Shown here: one piece after another, positions 9,054 to 18,063 of the stretch
How the letters are laid out: every line of letters starts with the position of its first letter
Numbering within the stretch: the stretch's first letter is position 1
NCBI RefSeq assembly: GCF_022605525.1
Contig: NZ_JAKQYJ010000002.1
Coordinates: 248,001-312,000, forward strand
Reading direction: 5' to 3'
Length of the DNA: 64,000 nt
Source: Porphyrobacter sp. GA68
GTDB lineage: Bacteria; Pseudomonadota; Alphaproteobacteria; Sphingomonadales; Sphingomonadaceae
Position numbers and translations under genes: made by a program
The notes under the pieces: generated by a model
What the model was told of the DNA's origin: nothing
Database searches by the model: none
What the model saw: only the letters and a program-made list of their open reading frames with translations

Positions 9054-10310
9054 ATGGCCGAGCAGCCACGGCTTGCCGACAACACGGATGATCTCGCGCA
9101 GCAGTTCCGCGAAACCCGCCTGCTTACCGAAGCTCTGGTCAGCTCGCTGTCCGACGCCGATGCCTCGCTCCAGTCGATGGACGACACCTCGCCCGCGAAA
9201 TGGCATCTGGCCCATACCACCTGGTTCTGGGAAACCTTTCTGCTGCGCGACCATTTGCCGGGCTATTGTCTGTTTGACGAGCGATGGCCGTTCCTGTTCA
9301 ACTCATATTACGAGGCGGAAGGGGAGCGGGTAGCCAGAGGCCGGCGCGGCATGCTGTCGCGCCCTTCGCTGGACGAGGCGCGAGACTATCGGACGCATGT
9401 GACGCTGGCGATGGAGCCGCTGCTGGCGCGCAGCGACTGTGCCGATCTCATCGCGCTTGGCATCGCGCACGAACAGCAGCATCAGGAACTGCTGCTGACG
9501 GACATGAAACACGGGTTGTTCCAGAACCCGCTGGGTTCCGAAATGTTCGCGGGCGCGCCTCCTCCGCCATCGGGCGCGGACGCTGATAACGCCGACTGGT
9601 GGGAGCATCCCGGCGGGGTCGCGCAGGCGGGACATGATGGCAGCACCTTCGCTTTCGACAACGAAGGGCCGCGGCACCGCGTCCTGCTGCAACCCTTCGC
9701 GCTCGCGCGGCGGCTCGTGACGAACGGCGAATGGCTGGCATTCATGGCCGACGGCGGTTACTCCACTTCGTCCCTGTGGCTGTCGGACGGCTGGTCGTGG
9801 GTGCAGGCGCATGAGGTGACTGCGCCGCTATATTGGCAGGCCGGCGAAGCTGGCTGGACGCAGTTCACCCACAGCGGCTGGCAGGAGATGGAAGCCGCCC
9901 GCCCGGTGACGCACATCTCCTATTACGAAGCCGACGCTTTCGCGTCCTGGGCGGGAAAGCGCCTGCCGACCGAGTTCGAATGGGAAGCGGTCGCGCAAAG
10001 GCAGGGCGCGGACGCCGCGTTCGCCGGACACCAGCTCGACATCGCGGCATCGCCCCTCCCGGTCGGCGGCACCGATCTGTTCGGCGACTGCTGGCAGTGG
10101 ACCCGGTCGGCCTATCTGCCATACCCGCGCTTTCACCCGGTCGCGGGGGCCATCGGAGAATACAATGGCAAGTTCATGTCAGGCCAATTCGTGCTGAGGG
10201 GCGCCAGCTGCGCCACGCCGCGGGGACATTCGCGGACCTCGTACCGCAATTTCTTCTACCCCCACCAACGCTGGCAGTTCACCGGCCTTCGCCTGGCCAT
10301 GGACCTGTGA
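9054..10310 (+). CDS. egtB: ergothioneine biosynthesis protein EgtB (sulfoxide synthase)
   Basis: The non-haem iron enzyme that joins hercynine to a thiol donor with oxygen during ergothioneine synthesis. The N-terminal DinB-like domain supplies the iron ligands: H51 (in KWHLAHTTW) and the HEQQH pair H139/H143. The C-terminal FGE/sulfatase-modifying-factor domain ends in the typical RGASCATPRGHSRTSYRNF block. Length (418) fits the family. A strong AAGGAG precedes the ATG. The stop TGA overlaps the GTG start of egtD, so the two are translationally coupled. Genes for EgtA, EgtC and EgtE are not in the window, so the sulfur donor is unknown. Confidence 0.93.
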   Translation: MAEQPRLADNTDDLAQQFRETRLLTEALVSSLSDADASLQSMDDTSPAKWHLAHTTWFWETFLLRDHLPGYCLFDERWPFLFNSYYEAEGERVARGRRGMLSRPSLDEARDYRTHVTLAMEPLLARSDCADLIALGIAHEQQHQELLLTDMKHGLFQNPLGSEMFAGAPPPPSGADADNADWWEHPGGVAQAGHDGSTFAFDNEGPRHRVLLQPFALARRLVTNGEWLAFMADGGYSTSSLWLSDGWSWVQAHEVTAPLYWQAGEAGWTQFTHSGWQEMEAARPVTHISYYEADAFASWAGKRLPTEFEWEAVAQRQGADAAFAGHQLDIAASPLPVGGTDLFGDCWQWTRSAYLPYPRFHPVAGAIGEYNGKFMSGQFVLRGASCATPRGHSRTSYRNFFYPHQRWQFTGLRLAMDL

Positions 10311-11293
10311 GCCGCGGCGATGAGGCCGGGTTGGCCGAAGCATTCCGCGCCGACGTGCTGGAAGGGCTTGGCCAGGTAAAAAAGGCGGTCCCTGCGCGCT
10401 GGCTCTATGACGACGCCGGGTCCGCCCTGTTCGAGGAAATCACCCGGCTGCCGGAATATTACGCGACGCGGGCCGAGACGGAGGTGCTGGAAAATCGCGG
10501 AGGCGAATTTGCCCGCCTGATCGGGGCCGGACGTGCGGTGGTCGAATTCGGTTCGGGCAGCTCGGTCAAGACCCCCCTGCTGCTGCGCGCGATCGACCCG
10601 GCCGCATACGTGCCGCTGGACATCGCCGGCGATTTCCTGCGCGAAGCGGCGGCAGAGCTGCAGGCCAAGTTTCCTGCTCTCCCCGTTTATCCGGTGGAGG
10701 CGGACTTCATGCGGCAGGTAGACTTGCCCGGCGCCATCCACCCTATGCGCAAGCTGGGCTTTTTCCCCGGCTCCACCATCGGCAACATGGTGCCCCGAAC
10801 CGCTGCCGACCTGTTGCGGGAGATGAAGGAAACACTGCAGGAAGGGTGGGGCGGCAACGCGGAGGATGCGCCGCTGCTCCTCATCGGCATGGATCTGGTC
10901 AAGGATCCGGTGGTCTTGGAGGCCGCGTATGATGACGCAGCAGGAGTGACGGCGCGGTTCAACCTCAATCTGGCCACGCGGATCAACCGTGAACTGGGCG
11001 GCGACATTCCGCTGGATGACCTGACCCACCGGGCGATCTGGAACGACGCCTTTGCGCGGATCGAAATGCACCTGCAAGCTACCCGCGACATTGACTTCAC
11101 GGTTGCGGGTAACCGCTTCACCATGCGGGCGGGAGAAACGATCCATACCGAGAACAGCCACAAGTTCACCCGCCGCAGCGCGAACCTGCTGCTGCTGGCG
11201 GGCGGGTGGACCCCGCAGGCGCGATGGCTGGACAGCGAGGAACGCTTCTCCGTCATCCTGGCCCGTGGCAGCGAGTTCAGGAATGCGCCGTGA
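10307..11293 (+). CDS. egtD: L-histidine N-alpha-methyltransferase EgtD
   Basis: The SAM-dependent enzyme that trimethylates histidine to hercynine, the substrate for EgtB. The 328-residue protein begins at a GTG that overlaps the egtB stop (GTGA). Recognisable parts are WLYDDAGSALFEEITRLPEYY, the SAM-binding loop VVEFGSGSSVKT, the FFPGSTIGN block, and the C-terminal ENSHKF signature of the family. A longer open frame exists upstream but lies inside egtB in another frame and is not part of this gene. Confidence 0.93.
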   Translation: MSRGDEAGLAEAFRADVLEGLGQVKKAVPARWLYDDAGSALFEEITRLPEYYATRAETEVLENRGGEFARLIGAGRAVVEFGSGSSVKTPLLLRAIDPAAYVPLDIAGDFLREAAAELQAKFPALPVYPVEADFMRQVDLPGAIHPMRKLGFFPGSTIGNMVPRTAADLLREMKETLQEGWGGNAEDAPLLLIGMDLVKDPVVLEAAYDDAAGVTARFNLNLATRINRELGGDIPLDDLTHRAIWNDAFARIEMHLQATRDIDFTVAGNRFTMRAGETIHTENSHKFTRRSANLLLLAGGWTPQARWLDSEERFSVILARGSEFRNAP

Positions 11294-11337
11294 CGTCATT
11301 CAACTTGAGGTAACCGCACCTATATCATCGTGACATC

Positions 11338-12000
11338 ATGCCCATTACCGAAAACCTGCCCCAGTGGCTCGACCGATTGAGCGCGATCAGCCAAGGCGAA
11401 CTTCTTACCGCGACCGTGCTCGCTATCGTGGCGGGCTGGATCGGCACGCGGCTGGTGCGCCACCGGGTGCCGCTGGGCCGCCTGCTGAGCGTTGCGAGCA
11501 CCCTGACCCTTGCGGCCATCCTGCTGACCGTCGTGCTGCAGGTTTCCTCCCTGGACCCGCGCATGGGGTTCGTGCGGTCCGGGATCGGCGCAGACCCGCA
11601 GGTGGTCGAGGGGGGCGAGACGCAGATCAGGCTGGCGCGCGATGGCCATTTCTGGATCAACGCGCAGGTGAACGGCGCCGAGGCCGCGTTCCTGGTCGAC
11701 ACCGGCGCTACCCTGACGGCAGTGTCTGCCGACCTCGCCGAGCGCGCCGGTCTGCAGCCGCGCAACAATGCGGTGCCGGTGCGCATCGTGACGGCAAACG
11801 GCGCCGTCCCGGCGCAGGTTACGCGCATCGACGAGTTGTCCTTCGGCAATATCTCTGCCTCAGACCTCGACGCAGTCATCGCCCCGACACTGGGAGAGAC
11901 CAACGTGCTGGGCATGAATTTCCTGTCGCGGCTGGAAGGATGGCAGGTGCGCGGCGACACCTTGATCCTGAACCCCGCCTCGGACGACAGGGCCGAGTGA
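11338..12000 (+). CDS. membrane-anchored retropepsin-like aspartic protease
   Basis: A 220-residue protein with two hydrophobic segments (about residues 22-40 and 50-70) followed by a single retropepsin-type aspartic protease domain. The catalytic DTGA lies at 121-124 in FLVDTGATLTAV, and the second half carries the LGMNFL turn. This arrangement matches the TIGR02281 group of clan AA proteases, widespread in alphaproteobacteria and of unknown substrate. The protease domain is probably periplasmic. The gene lies 44 bases after egtD and may share its transcript. Confidence 0.8.
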   Translation: MPITENLPQWLDRLSAISQGELLTATVLAIVAGWIGTRLVRHRVPLGRLLSVASTLTLAAILLTVVLQVSSLDPRMGFVRSGIGADPQVVEGGETQIRLARDGHFWINAQVNGAEAAFLVDTGATLTAVSADLAERAGLQPRNNAVPVRIVTANGAVPAQVTRIDELSFGNISASDLDAVIAPTLGETNVLGMNFLSRLEGWQVRGDTLILNPASDDRAE

Positions 12001-12049
12001 CGAGCGCCAGATTTGACCTGTCGCAGCGGCATCGGCACAGAAGAGGTCG

Positions 12050-12784
12050 ATGCCGAGCCTGCCACCCCCACCGCGCCTGCAAGAATTGACGTCGACCCAC
12101 AGGATCGCGCTGTTTCTGGACTGTGACGGAACGCTGATCGAACTGGCTCCAGGCCCGGATGAAGTTCATTTGCCGGGTTACCTGCCGGCTGGTCTGGCGG
12201 CCCTTTCCCGGACACTGGAAGGGCGGCTGGCAATTGTCAGCGGGCGGTCGGTGGACTGGCTGCACGCAGCCGGGTTTGGGGCGCACGTGCTGGCGGGCAC
12301 CCATGGAACGGAGCTGTGGTGGCCGGGCATCGGCCTCGACCGCGCTGCACGGCCGGCGGGGTTGGACGAGGTGGACGCGGCGTTCCACACTTTTGCGGCG
12401 GAACGGCCCGGCGTCATCGTGGAGCGCAAGGCGCTCGCGGCAGGCCTCCACTTCCGCAAGGTGCCTGCACAGGGCGATGCCGCACTGACGCTTGCGGGCA
12501 AGCTGGCCCGGCTCACCGGTCTGGAACTTCAGCCGGGCAAGATGATGGTGGAGTTGCGCGCGCCCGGCGGTTCCAAGGGAACGGCGGCCAGCGCATTGAT
12601 GGCGCGGCATCCATTCACCGGGGCAATGCCGGTATTCGTGGGCGACGACATCACTGATGAAGAGGGTTTTGTGGCCGTGGCCCGCGCCGGTGGGTTCGGA
12701 ATCGCGGTGGGCGAACGCGATAGCGCCGCGGCATCCTATCACTTGCCGGACGTGGCCGCAGTACACCGCTGGCTGATGCTGTAG
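12050..12784 (+). CDS. otsB: trehalose-6-phosphate phosphatase
   Basis: A HAD-superfamily phosphatase that removes phosphate from trehalose 6-phosphate. Motif I is DCDGT (residues 24-28, FLDCDGTLIE), motif II is VSGR, and motif IV is GDDITDEEG near the C-terminus. Its length (244) is normal. GAGG sits just before the ATG. It lies 116 bases upstream of otsA on the same strand, so phosphatase and synthase form the usual OtsAB pathway, here in the order otsB-otsA. Confidence 0.92.
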   Translation: MPSLPPPPRLQELTSTHRIALFLDCDGTLIELAPGPDEVHLPGYLPAGLAALSRTLEGRLAIVSGRSVDWLHAAGFGAHVLAGTHGTELWWPGIGLDRAARPAGLDEVDAAFHTFAAERPGVIVERKALAAGLHFRKVPAQGDAALTLAGKLARLTGLELQPGKMMVELRAPGGSKGTAASALMARHPFTGAMPVFVGDDITDEEGFVAVARAGGFGIAVGERDSAAASYHLPDVAAVHRWLML

Positions 12785-12900
12785 CTGCAGGAGGCGAGCA
12801 CCCGGCAGTCATTCTTGAAGGTGACGCGGCGCGAACTATTCCGCACTCCCGCGTTGTTGACTCAGCGGGACAGGCCTGACGCAGGTGGGAGCAGAGCTTG

Positions 12901-14325
12901 ATGAGCCGATTGATAGTCATATCCAACCGGGTCGCCGTGCCGACCGCCGCAGGCGGCAAGGGCGCGCAGGGCGGCCTTGCCGGGGCGCTGCATTCGCTGG
13001 TGCGGGAACAGGATGGCTTCTGGTTCGGCTGGTCCGGCGAGACGGTGGAGAACCCCGCGACCGAACCGCGCTTCCAGACGGCTGGCGGCGTGACCACGGC
13101 AACAATCGACCTCGCGCCGCAGGACGTGGAAGAATACTACAACGGGTATGCCAACGCGACCCTGTGGCCGCTGTTTCATTATCGGGTGGATCTGACCGAC
13201 TATCGGCGCGAAACCGCCAAGGGCTACGAGCGAGTGAACGAAACCTTCGCCGCCTGCGTCGCGCCGCTGATCGGGCCGGATGACACCTTGTGGGTACATG
13301 ATTACCATTTCCTGCCGCTCGGCGCTCGGCTGCGGGCGCGCGGGTTGAGCAACCGGATCGGCTTTTTCCTGCACATTCCATGGCCACCGACCGATCTGCT
13401 GCTGTCCTTGCCGTATCACGAGCGGCTGGTTCGCACTGTCCTGCAGTACGACCTCATCGGCTTTCAGAGCGAAGAATGGCGCGACAATTTCCTGGATTAT
13501 TGCCGCCGCGAATTGTCGGCGGCGATCAACGGGGGCACCGGGCAGATCACGCTCGACGGGCACAGTACTATCGCAAGGTGCTATCCGATCGGCATAGATT
13601 ACGACGACTTTGCCGCGCAGGGCCAAACGGGCGAGGCGCGCCAGGCGCAGCAGCGGATGCTGTCGAGCACGCGGCGCCGGACCGCCATCATCGGGGTGGA
13701 CCGGCTGGACTATTCCAAGGGTTTGCCAGAACGGCTGGATGGCGTCGCCCGGTTTTTCGAAACCTATCCCGGCAGCAGCCGTGAAGTCGTGCTGGTCCAG
13801 ATCGCCCCGCCCAGCCGGGAAGACGTGAAAACCTATCAGCAGATCAGGGAAACACTGGAAGGCAGGGCCGGGCGGATCAACGGGGAGTTTTCCGAAATCG
13901 ACCTCGTGCCTGTCCGCTATGTCAACAAGGGGCATTCCGCGGCCGAACTGTTCGGGTTCTATCGGGCGGCCAAGATCGGGCTGGTAACGCCGCTGCGCGA
14001 CGGCATGAATCTGGTGGCCAAGGAGTATGTGGCGGCGCAGGATCGAGACGATCCGGGCGTGCTGATCCTGTCGCGGTTCGCCGGCGCGGCGCAGCAGTTG
14101 ACGGATGCCGTGCTGGTCAATCCGCACAGCCCCGACGCCATCTCCCATGCCATCCATACCGCGCTGAAGATGAGTCTGGACGAGCGGCGCCGGCGTTGGG
14201 AACGGATGCACGACAGTGTCCGGACGCAGACGGTGCAGCAATGGGCGGCCGACTTCTGCCGCGACCTTGCCGCTACAACGCCCATGCGAACTGAGGGTCG
14301 GGGCGGCTTGCTTCGGCACCGCTGA
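12901..14325 (+). CDS. otsA: trehalose-6-phosphate synthase
   Basis: A GT20 glycosyltransferase that makes trehalose 6-phosphate from UDP-glucose and glucose 6-phosphate. Visible motifs are the N-terminal RLIVISNRVAVP, the GGLAGAL phosphate loop, VHDYHFLPLG, FFLHIPWPPTDLL and GVDRLDYSKGLPERL. I choose the ATG at 12901 (474 residues), preceded by GGTGGGAGCAGAG. The next gene, a phosphatase, starts 20 bases after the stop. Trehalose made here would serve as an osmotic and desiccation protectant. Confidence 0.93.
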   Translation: MSRLIVISNRVAVPTAAGGKGAQGGLAGALHSLVREQDGFWFGWSGETVENPATEPRFQTAGGVTTATIDLAPQDVEEYYNGYANATLWPLFHYRVDLTDYRRETAKGYERVNETFAACVAPLIGPDDTLWVHDYHFLPLGARLRARGLSNRIGFFLHIPWPPTDLLLSLPYHERLVRTVLQYDLIGFQSEEWRDNFLDYCRRELSAAINGGTGQITLDGHSTIARCYPIGIDYDDFAAQGQTGEARQAQQRMLSSTRRRTAIIGVDRLDYSKGLPERLDGVARFFETYPGSSREVVLVQIAPPSREDVKTYQQIRETLEGRAGRINGEFSEIDLVPVRYVNKGHSAAELFGFYRAAKIGLVTPLRDGMNLVAKEYVAAQDRDDPGVLILSRFAGAAQQLTDAVLVNPHSPDAISHAIHTALKMSLDERRRRWERMHDSVRTQTVQQWAADFCRDLAATTPMRTEGRGGLLRHR

Positions 14326-14344
14326 AGTGGCACCTGCCCGCGCG

Positions 14345-15118
14345 ATGACGCGCGCTGGTTCCGCCCCGTTCGAGGGTATTCACAACTTCCGGGATTATGG
14401 CGGCTATCGAACCGCGCAGGGTGAGGTGAGGCGGGGCTTGCTCTACCGCTCGGGCCAGCATGTCGGGGCGAGCGACGCGGACCTCGACAACTTGGCCCGG
14501 TTGGACATCCGCACGGTGATCGACCTGCGCAGCAATTCGGAGCGCGAACGCCACCCATGCCGCCGTGCGCCGCAATGGGCGGGTGAAGTGGTGTTCTTCA
14601 ACGGGGAGACATCCAACTCGCCGCCGCACATGGATGTGGAGGACAGCCGGGTGACGGAGGCTGCGGCTGTCCGGCGGATGATCGCCCTGTATCGCCGCAT
14701 TCCCCACAACCCCGCGATGCACGCCATCATCGGCGATTACCTGCGCGTGCTGGCCCAGCGGGACGGCGCCAGCCTGGTGCATTGCTTTGCGGGCAAGGAC
14801 CGGACCGGCATCGCGGTGACGCTGCTGCTCCACGTTCTTGGCGTCAGGCCGGAGGATCAGCTCGCCGAGTTCCTGCTGACCAACGCAGCCACGACCTATC
14901 ACGTGCTCCACGCACAGTCGCTGCCGGGTCTCGAACGGCGGTTCGGTCCGATCGATCCGGCGGCGCGCGATGCGCTGATGCAGGTGCGGCCCGCCTATTT
15001 CGCGGCGTTCCAGGACGAGGTCGCCACCGCTTACGGATCGGTGGACGATTTTCTCGCGGCAAGGCTGGCGGTGGACGAGCGCCTGCGGGAGGTATTGCAA
15101 GAACGGTTCATCACGTGA
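14345..15118 (+). CDS. tyrosine-type phosphatase (Cx5R, DSP/IphP-like)
   Basis: A 257-residue protein with an N-terminal FRDYGGY block and the P-loop signature HCFAGKDRTG (C147, R153), typical of the bacterial IphP/LipA-like tyrosine or phosphoinositide phosphatase group (Pfam Y_phosphatase3). No signal peptide is seen, so it should act in the cytoplasm. It follows otsA closely and may be in its operon, but a link to trehalose is only positional. The substrate is unknown. The ATG at 14345 starts the protein just before the conserved domain. Confidence 0.82.
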   Translation: MTRAGSAPFEGIHNFRDYGGYRTAQGEVRRGLLYRSGQHVGASDADLDNLARLDIRTVIDLRSNSERERHPCRRAPQWAGEVVFFNGETSNSPPHMDVEDSRVTEAAAVRRMIALYRRIPHNPAMHAIIGDYLRVLAQRDGASLVHCFAGKDRTGIAVTLLLHVLGVRPEDQLAEFLLTNAATTYHVLHAQSLPGLERRFGPIDPAARDALMQVRPAYFAAFQDEVATAYGSVDDFLAARLAVDERLREVLQERFIT

Positions 15119-15170
15119 CATTGCTGCGCGCCGTCCCCATAAACGCTTCCAGTTGAAACAGGACTTCCGC

Positions 15171-16148
15171 ATGGCGACCCACCGCACGAAAATGCTTATC
15201 ATCGGTTCCGGGCCGGCCGGGCTTACCGCCGCGATCTACGGCGCGCGCGCCATGCTCGAGCCGATCGTTGTGCAGGGACTGCAACCGGGCGGGCAGCTGA
15301 CGATCACCACCGACGTGGAAAACTATCCCGGTTTCGCCGATGTGATCCAGGGACCTTGGCTGATGCAGCAGATGCAGGTCCAGGCCGAGCATGTGGGCAC
15401 ACGGATGATGTGGGACACCATCGTCAAGGTTGATCTGACCAATGGCAGCCCGTTCCGGGCCGTCGGCGACAGCGGAGACGAGTACATCGCCGACACGGTG
15501 GTCATCTCGACCGGCGCTCAGGCCAAGTGGCTGGGCGTACCGGGGGAGATGGAACTGAACGGCAAGGGCGTGTCCGCCTGCGCCACCTGCGACGGGTTCT
15601 TCTATCGCGGCAAGAAGGTCGCCGTCATCGGCGGCGGCAACACGGCGGTGGAGGAGGCGCTGTACCTCACCAACCATTCCGACGACGTGACGCTGATCCA
15701 TCGCCGCGATTCGCTGAGGGCGGAACGCATCCTGCAGGACCGGCTGCAGGCGAATCCCAGGATCAGCGTGCTGTGGAACAAGGCGGTGGACAGTTTCGGC
15801 GGCGACCCTGCGGGAGGCGGGCTGACCCACCTGAACCTGCGCGACACGGTGACTGGCGAAGCGAGCGAACTGCGCGTCGATGGCGCGTTTGTCGCCATCG
15901 GCCATGCTCCATCAACCGAACTGTTCGCCGGCCAGCTCGAATTGCAGGACGGCTACATCGTGGTCGAGCCGGGCACACCCCGCACCGCCATCCCCGGCGT
16001 GTTTGCCTGCGGCGACGTGATGGATCACATCTATCGCCAGGCCGTGACGGCGGCAGGGACCGGCTGCATGGCGGCGCTGGATGCCGAGCGCTTCCTGCAA
16101 GGTCTTGAGTTCGACCGCGAGACGGGGCACGCAGAAGCGGCAGAGTGA
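15171..16148 (+). CDS. trxB: thioredoxin reductase
   Basis: The NADPH-dependent flavoprotein that reduces thioredoxin. The FAD-binding GSGPAGLTAAIYGARA is near residue 12, the redox-active CATC is at C137/C140, the NADPH-binding GGGNTAVEEA follows, and the C-terminal ACGDVMDHIYRQAVTAAGTG motif completes the low-molecular-weight TrxB pattern. The start is the ATG at 15171 with AGGA upstream, giving 325 residues. It is convergent with the MAPEG genes and separated from them by a GC-rich palindrome. Confidence 0.95.
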   Translation: MATHRTKMLIIGSGPAGLTAAIYGARAMLEPIVVQGLQPGGQLTITTDVENYPGFADVIQGPWLMQQMQVQAEHVGTRMMWDTIVKVDLTNGSPFRAVGDSGDEYIADTVVISTGAQAKWLGVPGEMELNGKGVSACATCDGFFYRGKKVAVIGGGNTAVEEALYLTNHSDDVTLIHRRDSLRAERILQDRLQANPRISVLWNKAVDSFGGDPAGGGLTHLNLRDTVTGEASELRVDGAFVAIGHAPSTELFAGQLELQDGYIVVEPGTPRTAIPGVFACGDVMDHIYRQAVTAAGTGCMAALDAERFLQGLEFDRETGHAEAAE

Positions 16149-16160
16149 CCCGCCGCCGAC

Positions 16161-16180
16161 CCCTCCCGCGCGCGGGAGGG
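16161..16180. terminator. GC-rich palindrome between convergent trxB and MAPEG genes
   Basis: A perfect 20-bp palindrome (arms CCCTCCCGCG and CGCGGGAGGG) lies 13 bases after the trxB stop and 24 bases from the end of the facing MAPEG gene. There is no clear T-run on either side, so it may act as an RNA 3' end stabiliser or a bidirectional pause rather than a classical intrinsic terminator. Confidence 0.5.
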
Positions 16181-16203
16181 CTGGGCACAGGAGGGCCGGG
16201 CGC

Positions 16204-16632
16204 TCAGAACACAGCCACCGCAGCCCTTGCGATCAGCGCCATCAGCACCAGGGTCGAGAGCGCGAAGAGCGCGAAACGCACTACCACCCGGTTCACCAGC
16301 GCCTGCACAAGCGAGTGGGCAATCCGCAGCAGGACGTAAGCCCAGCCGAGCAGTTCGCCCGCCCCGTCGCCCGCCTCCGTGAAAGCCAGCACCAGCGCCG
16401 CCGCGTAGAACAGCGTGGGCGCCTCGTGCAGGTGGTTGTAGTTGTCGGCCTTCCAGCTGACCCGGTCGGGCAGCTTTTCGCGCAGGGAAGCACCCGTGCT
16501 GCCGACCATGCTTTTGGCATCGATGCCGGCGCGCCCCATCGCAGGCAGGCGGGTGGCGTACATCCACACCCACATGATCATCGTCCAGACCAGCAGGGCG
16601 ACGACCGGCTGGAGTATGCCCGCGCCGGTCAC
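16204..16632 (-). CDS. MAPEG-family membrane protein (second copy)
   Basis: A 142-residue protein with four hydrophobic segments and the MAPEG-like LPDRVSWKADNYNHLHEAPTLFY stretch (split here as DRVSWKADNYNHL then HEAPTLFY). MAPEG proteins include glutathione-dependent membrane enzymes, but bacterial members of this short type have no assigned reaction. The GTG start overlaps the stop of the preceding MAPEG gene (GTGA), so the two paralogues are translationally coupled. They share the WKA-NY-HL core and may form a heteromer, which is an inference. Confidence 0.82.
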   Translation of the reverse strand: MTGAGILQPVVALLVWTMIMWVWMYATRLPAMGRAGIDAKSMVGSTGASLREKLPDRVSWKADNYNHLHEAPTLFYAAALVLAFTEAGDGAGELLGWAYVLLRIAHSLVQALVNRVVVRFALFALSTLVLMALIARAAVAVF

Positions 16633-17078
16633 ACCAGCACCGCCGGATCATGGAACACGGTCGCGATAATCGCCCGCGCGGCGAGGTAGATCAGGGCGAG
16701 CGTGGACAGCAGGAACAGGGTGAAGCGCACCGGCAGCGTGTTGACCGTCGCCTGCCAGACGGAATGGACCACCCTGAGGGCGACATAGATCCACGCCGCC
16801 AGCACGTCGCCCGCCGCCGCGCCCATGATCGCGAGGATGATGACCGCAGGATAGAAGATCGTGGGCTGCTCCATCAGGTGCGTGTAGTTGTGCGCCTTCC
16901 AGTTCACCCGGTCGTCGATCCGACCTTCCAGATCCTGTCCGCGTCCGCCCGGTTTGGCCCGTCCGACGCCGCCGCCCATCTTCTTCATCGCGGGCAGCCG
17001 CGTTCCCGCCATCCAAAACAGCATGACCAGCGACCACGCGATCAGCACCGCCGCCGGTGCGAGTATCTGCGCCTGCAT
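16629..17078 (-). CDS. MAPEG-family membrane protein (first copy)
   Basis: A 149-residue paralogue of the next gene downstream. It starts MQAQILAPAAVLIAWSLVML (first membrane segment) and carries the DRVNWKAHNYTHLMEQPTIFY core between segments 1 and 2. The ATG at 17078 has a GGGGGAGA ribosome-binding site. It lies 31 bases after the end of the PLP dehydratase gene on the same strand, so all three may be one transcript. Function is unknown beyond the family. Confidence 0.82.
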   Translation of the reverse strand: MQAQILAPAAVLIAWSLVMLFWMAGTRLPAMKKMGGGVGRAKPGGRGQDLEGRIDDRVNWKAHNYTHLMEQPTIFYPAVIILAIMGAAAGDVLAAWIYVALRVVHSVWQATVNTLPVRFTLFLLSTLALIYLAARAIIATVFHDPAVLV

Positions 17079-17109
17079 ATAATCGTCTCCCCCAAAACCT
17101 TGCCGTGGT

Positions 17110-18063
17110 CTAGCGGTCCAGCAGGGTCTGCGCAAACGCGCGCGCGTCCACATTGCCCCCCGTGAGCATCACCACCGTATCCTCGTCCACCGGCACCTTG
17201 CCCGCCAGTGCCGCGGCCAGCGCCGCCGCGCCCCCCGGTTCCAGCACCAGCCGCAGGCGTGCAAAGGCGAACCGCTGCGCTTCCCGCACTTCAATGTCGG
17301 TGACCGTGACGCCAGGCTCGATCCGCCCGCGCAGCAGCGCCAGATTCAGGGGCTTGGTCGTGTCCGGGCGCAGCGCGTCGCAAATCGTCGGTGGCGCATC
17401 GGGAGCGGCGCGGACGATCTCGCCTGCTGCGATTGCCTTGCCAACCATGTTCCAGCCGTCCGGCTCGACGACATGGATCGCGCTGTCGGGGCAGGCGAGC
17501 GCAAGGCCCGCGGCCAGTCCGCCGCCCCCGCAGCACACGATCAGCCGGGACGGCGCACGGCCAAGCTGCGTCGCTGCCTCCACCCCGGCGCTGCCTTGCC
17601 CTTCGATGACCCAGGGGTTGGCGAAGGCGTGGACAAGTATCGCGCCGCGGCGTTCGACTTCGCGCGCGGCTACCTCGTCGCGGTCTTCTCCCGGCCGGTC
17701 GTACAGGACCAGTTCCGCGCCCAGTTCCGCCGTCGCCGCCAGCTTAACCCGCGGGGCGTCGCGCGGCATGACGATGGCGGCGCGGATGCCCAGCCGCCGC
17801 GCCGCCCAGGCCACGCCCTGCGCATGATTGCCGCTGGAAACCGCGACCACGCCGCGCGCCCGCTCCTCTGGCGACAGGTTTACCAGCCGCCACCACGCGC
17901 CGCGGATCTTGAACGATCCGATCGGCTGCAGGCTTTCCGCCTTCACGTGGCAGGCGGTTCCCGCGATCTCCGCCGGCAAGAGCGGCGTGGCGGGAAGGAT
18001 ACGCGCAATCGACCCCGCCGCTGCCACTACGCCGTCCCGGGTCGGCAGGCGTTCGAAGGTCAT
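17110..18063 (-). CDS. threonine/serine dehydratase-like PLP enzyme
   Basis: A 317-residue fold-type II PLP enzyme. The PLP lysine is K52 in GSFKIRGA, the SSGNHAQGVAWAA block binds substrate, and the glycine loop CCGGGGLAAG binds the cofactor phosphate. It lacks the C-terminal ACT/regulatory domain of biosynthetic threonine deaminase, so it resembles catabolic threonine dehydratase, serine racemase or threo-3-hydroxyaspartate ammonia-lyase. The substrate cannot be chosen from sequence alone. The start is the ATG at 18063 with AGGAG upstream. It is divergent from the polyamine genes. Confidence 0.83.
   Translation of the reverse strand: MTFERLPTRDGVVAAAGSIARILPATPLLPAEIAGTACHVKAESLQPIGSFKIRGAWWRLVNLSPEERARGVVAVSSGNHAQGVAWAARRLGIRAAIVMPRDAPRVKLAATAELGAELVLYDRPGEDRDEVAAREVERRGAILVHAFANPWVIEGQGSAGVEAATQLGRAPSRLIVCCGGGGLAAGLALACPDSAIHVVEPDGWNMVGKAIAAGEIVRAAPDAPPTICDALRPDTTKPLNLALLRGRIEPGVTVTDIEVREAQRFAFARLRLVLEPGGAAALAAALAGKVPVDEDTVVMLTGGNVDARAFAQTLLDR

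Noticed and set aside
7462-9069. 535-codon open frame antisense to the DAHP synthase gene
   Set aside because: Long antisense frames are common in GC-rich genes. The protein has no recognisable domain, whereas the plus-strand gene has clear family motifs over its full length.
9833-10306. A 486-residue version of EgtD starting inside egtB
   Set aside because: The upstream part is in another frame of egtB. The GTG at 10307 gives the family length and overlaps the egtB stop.
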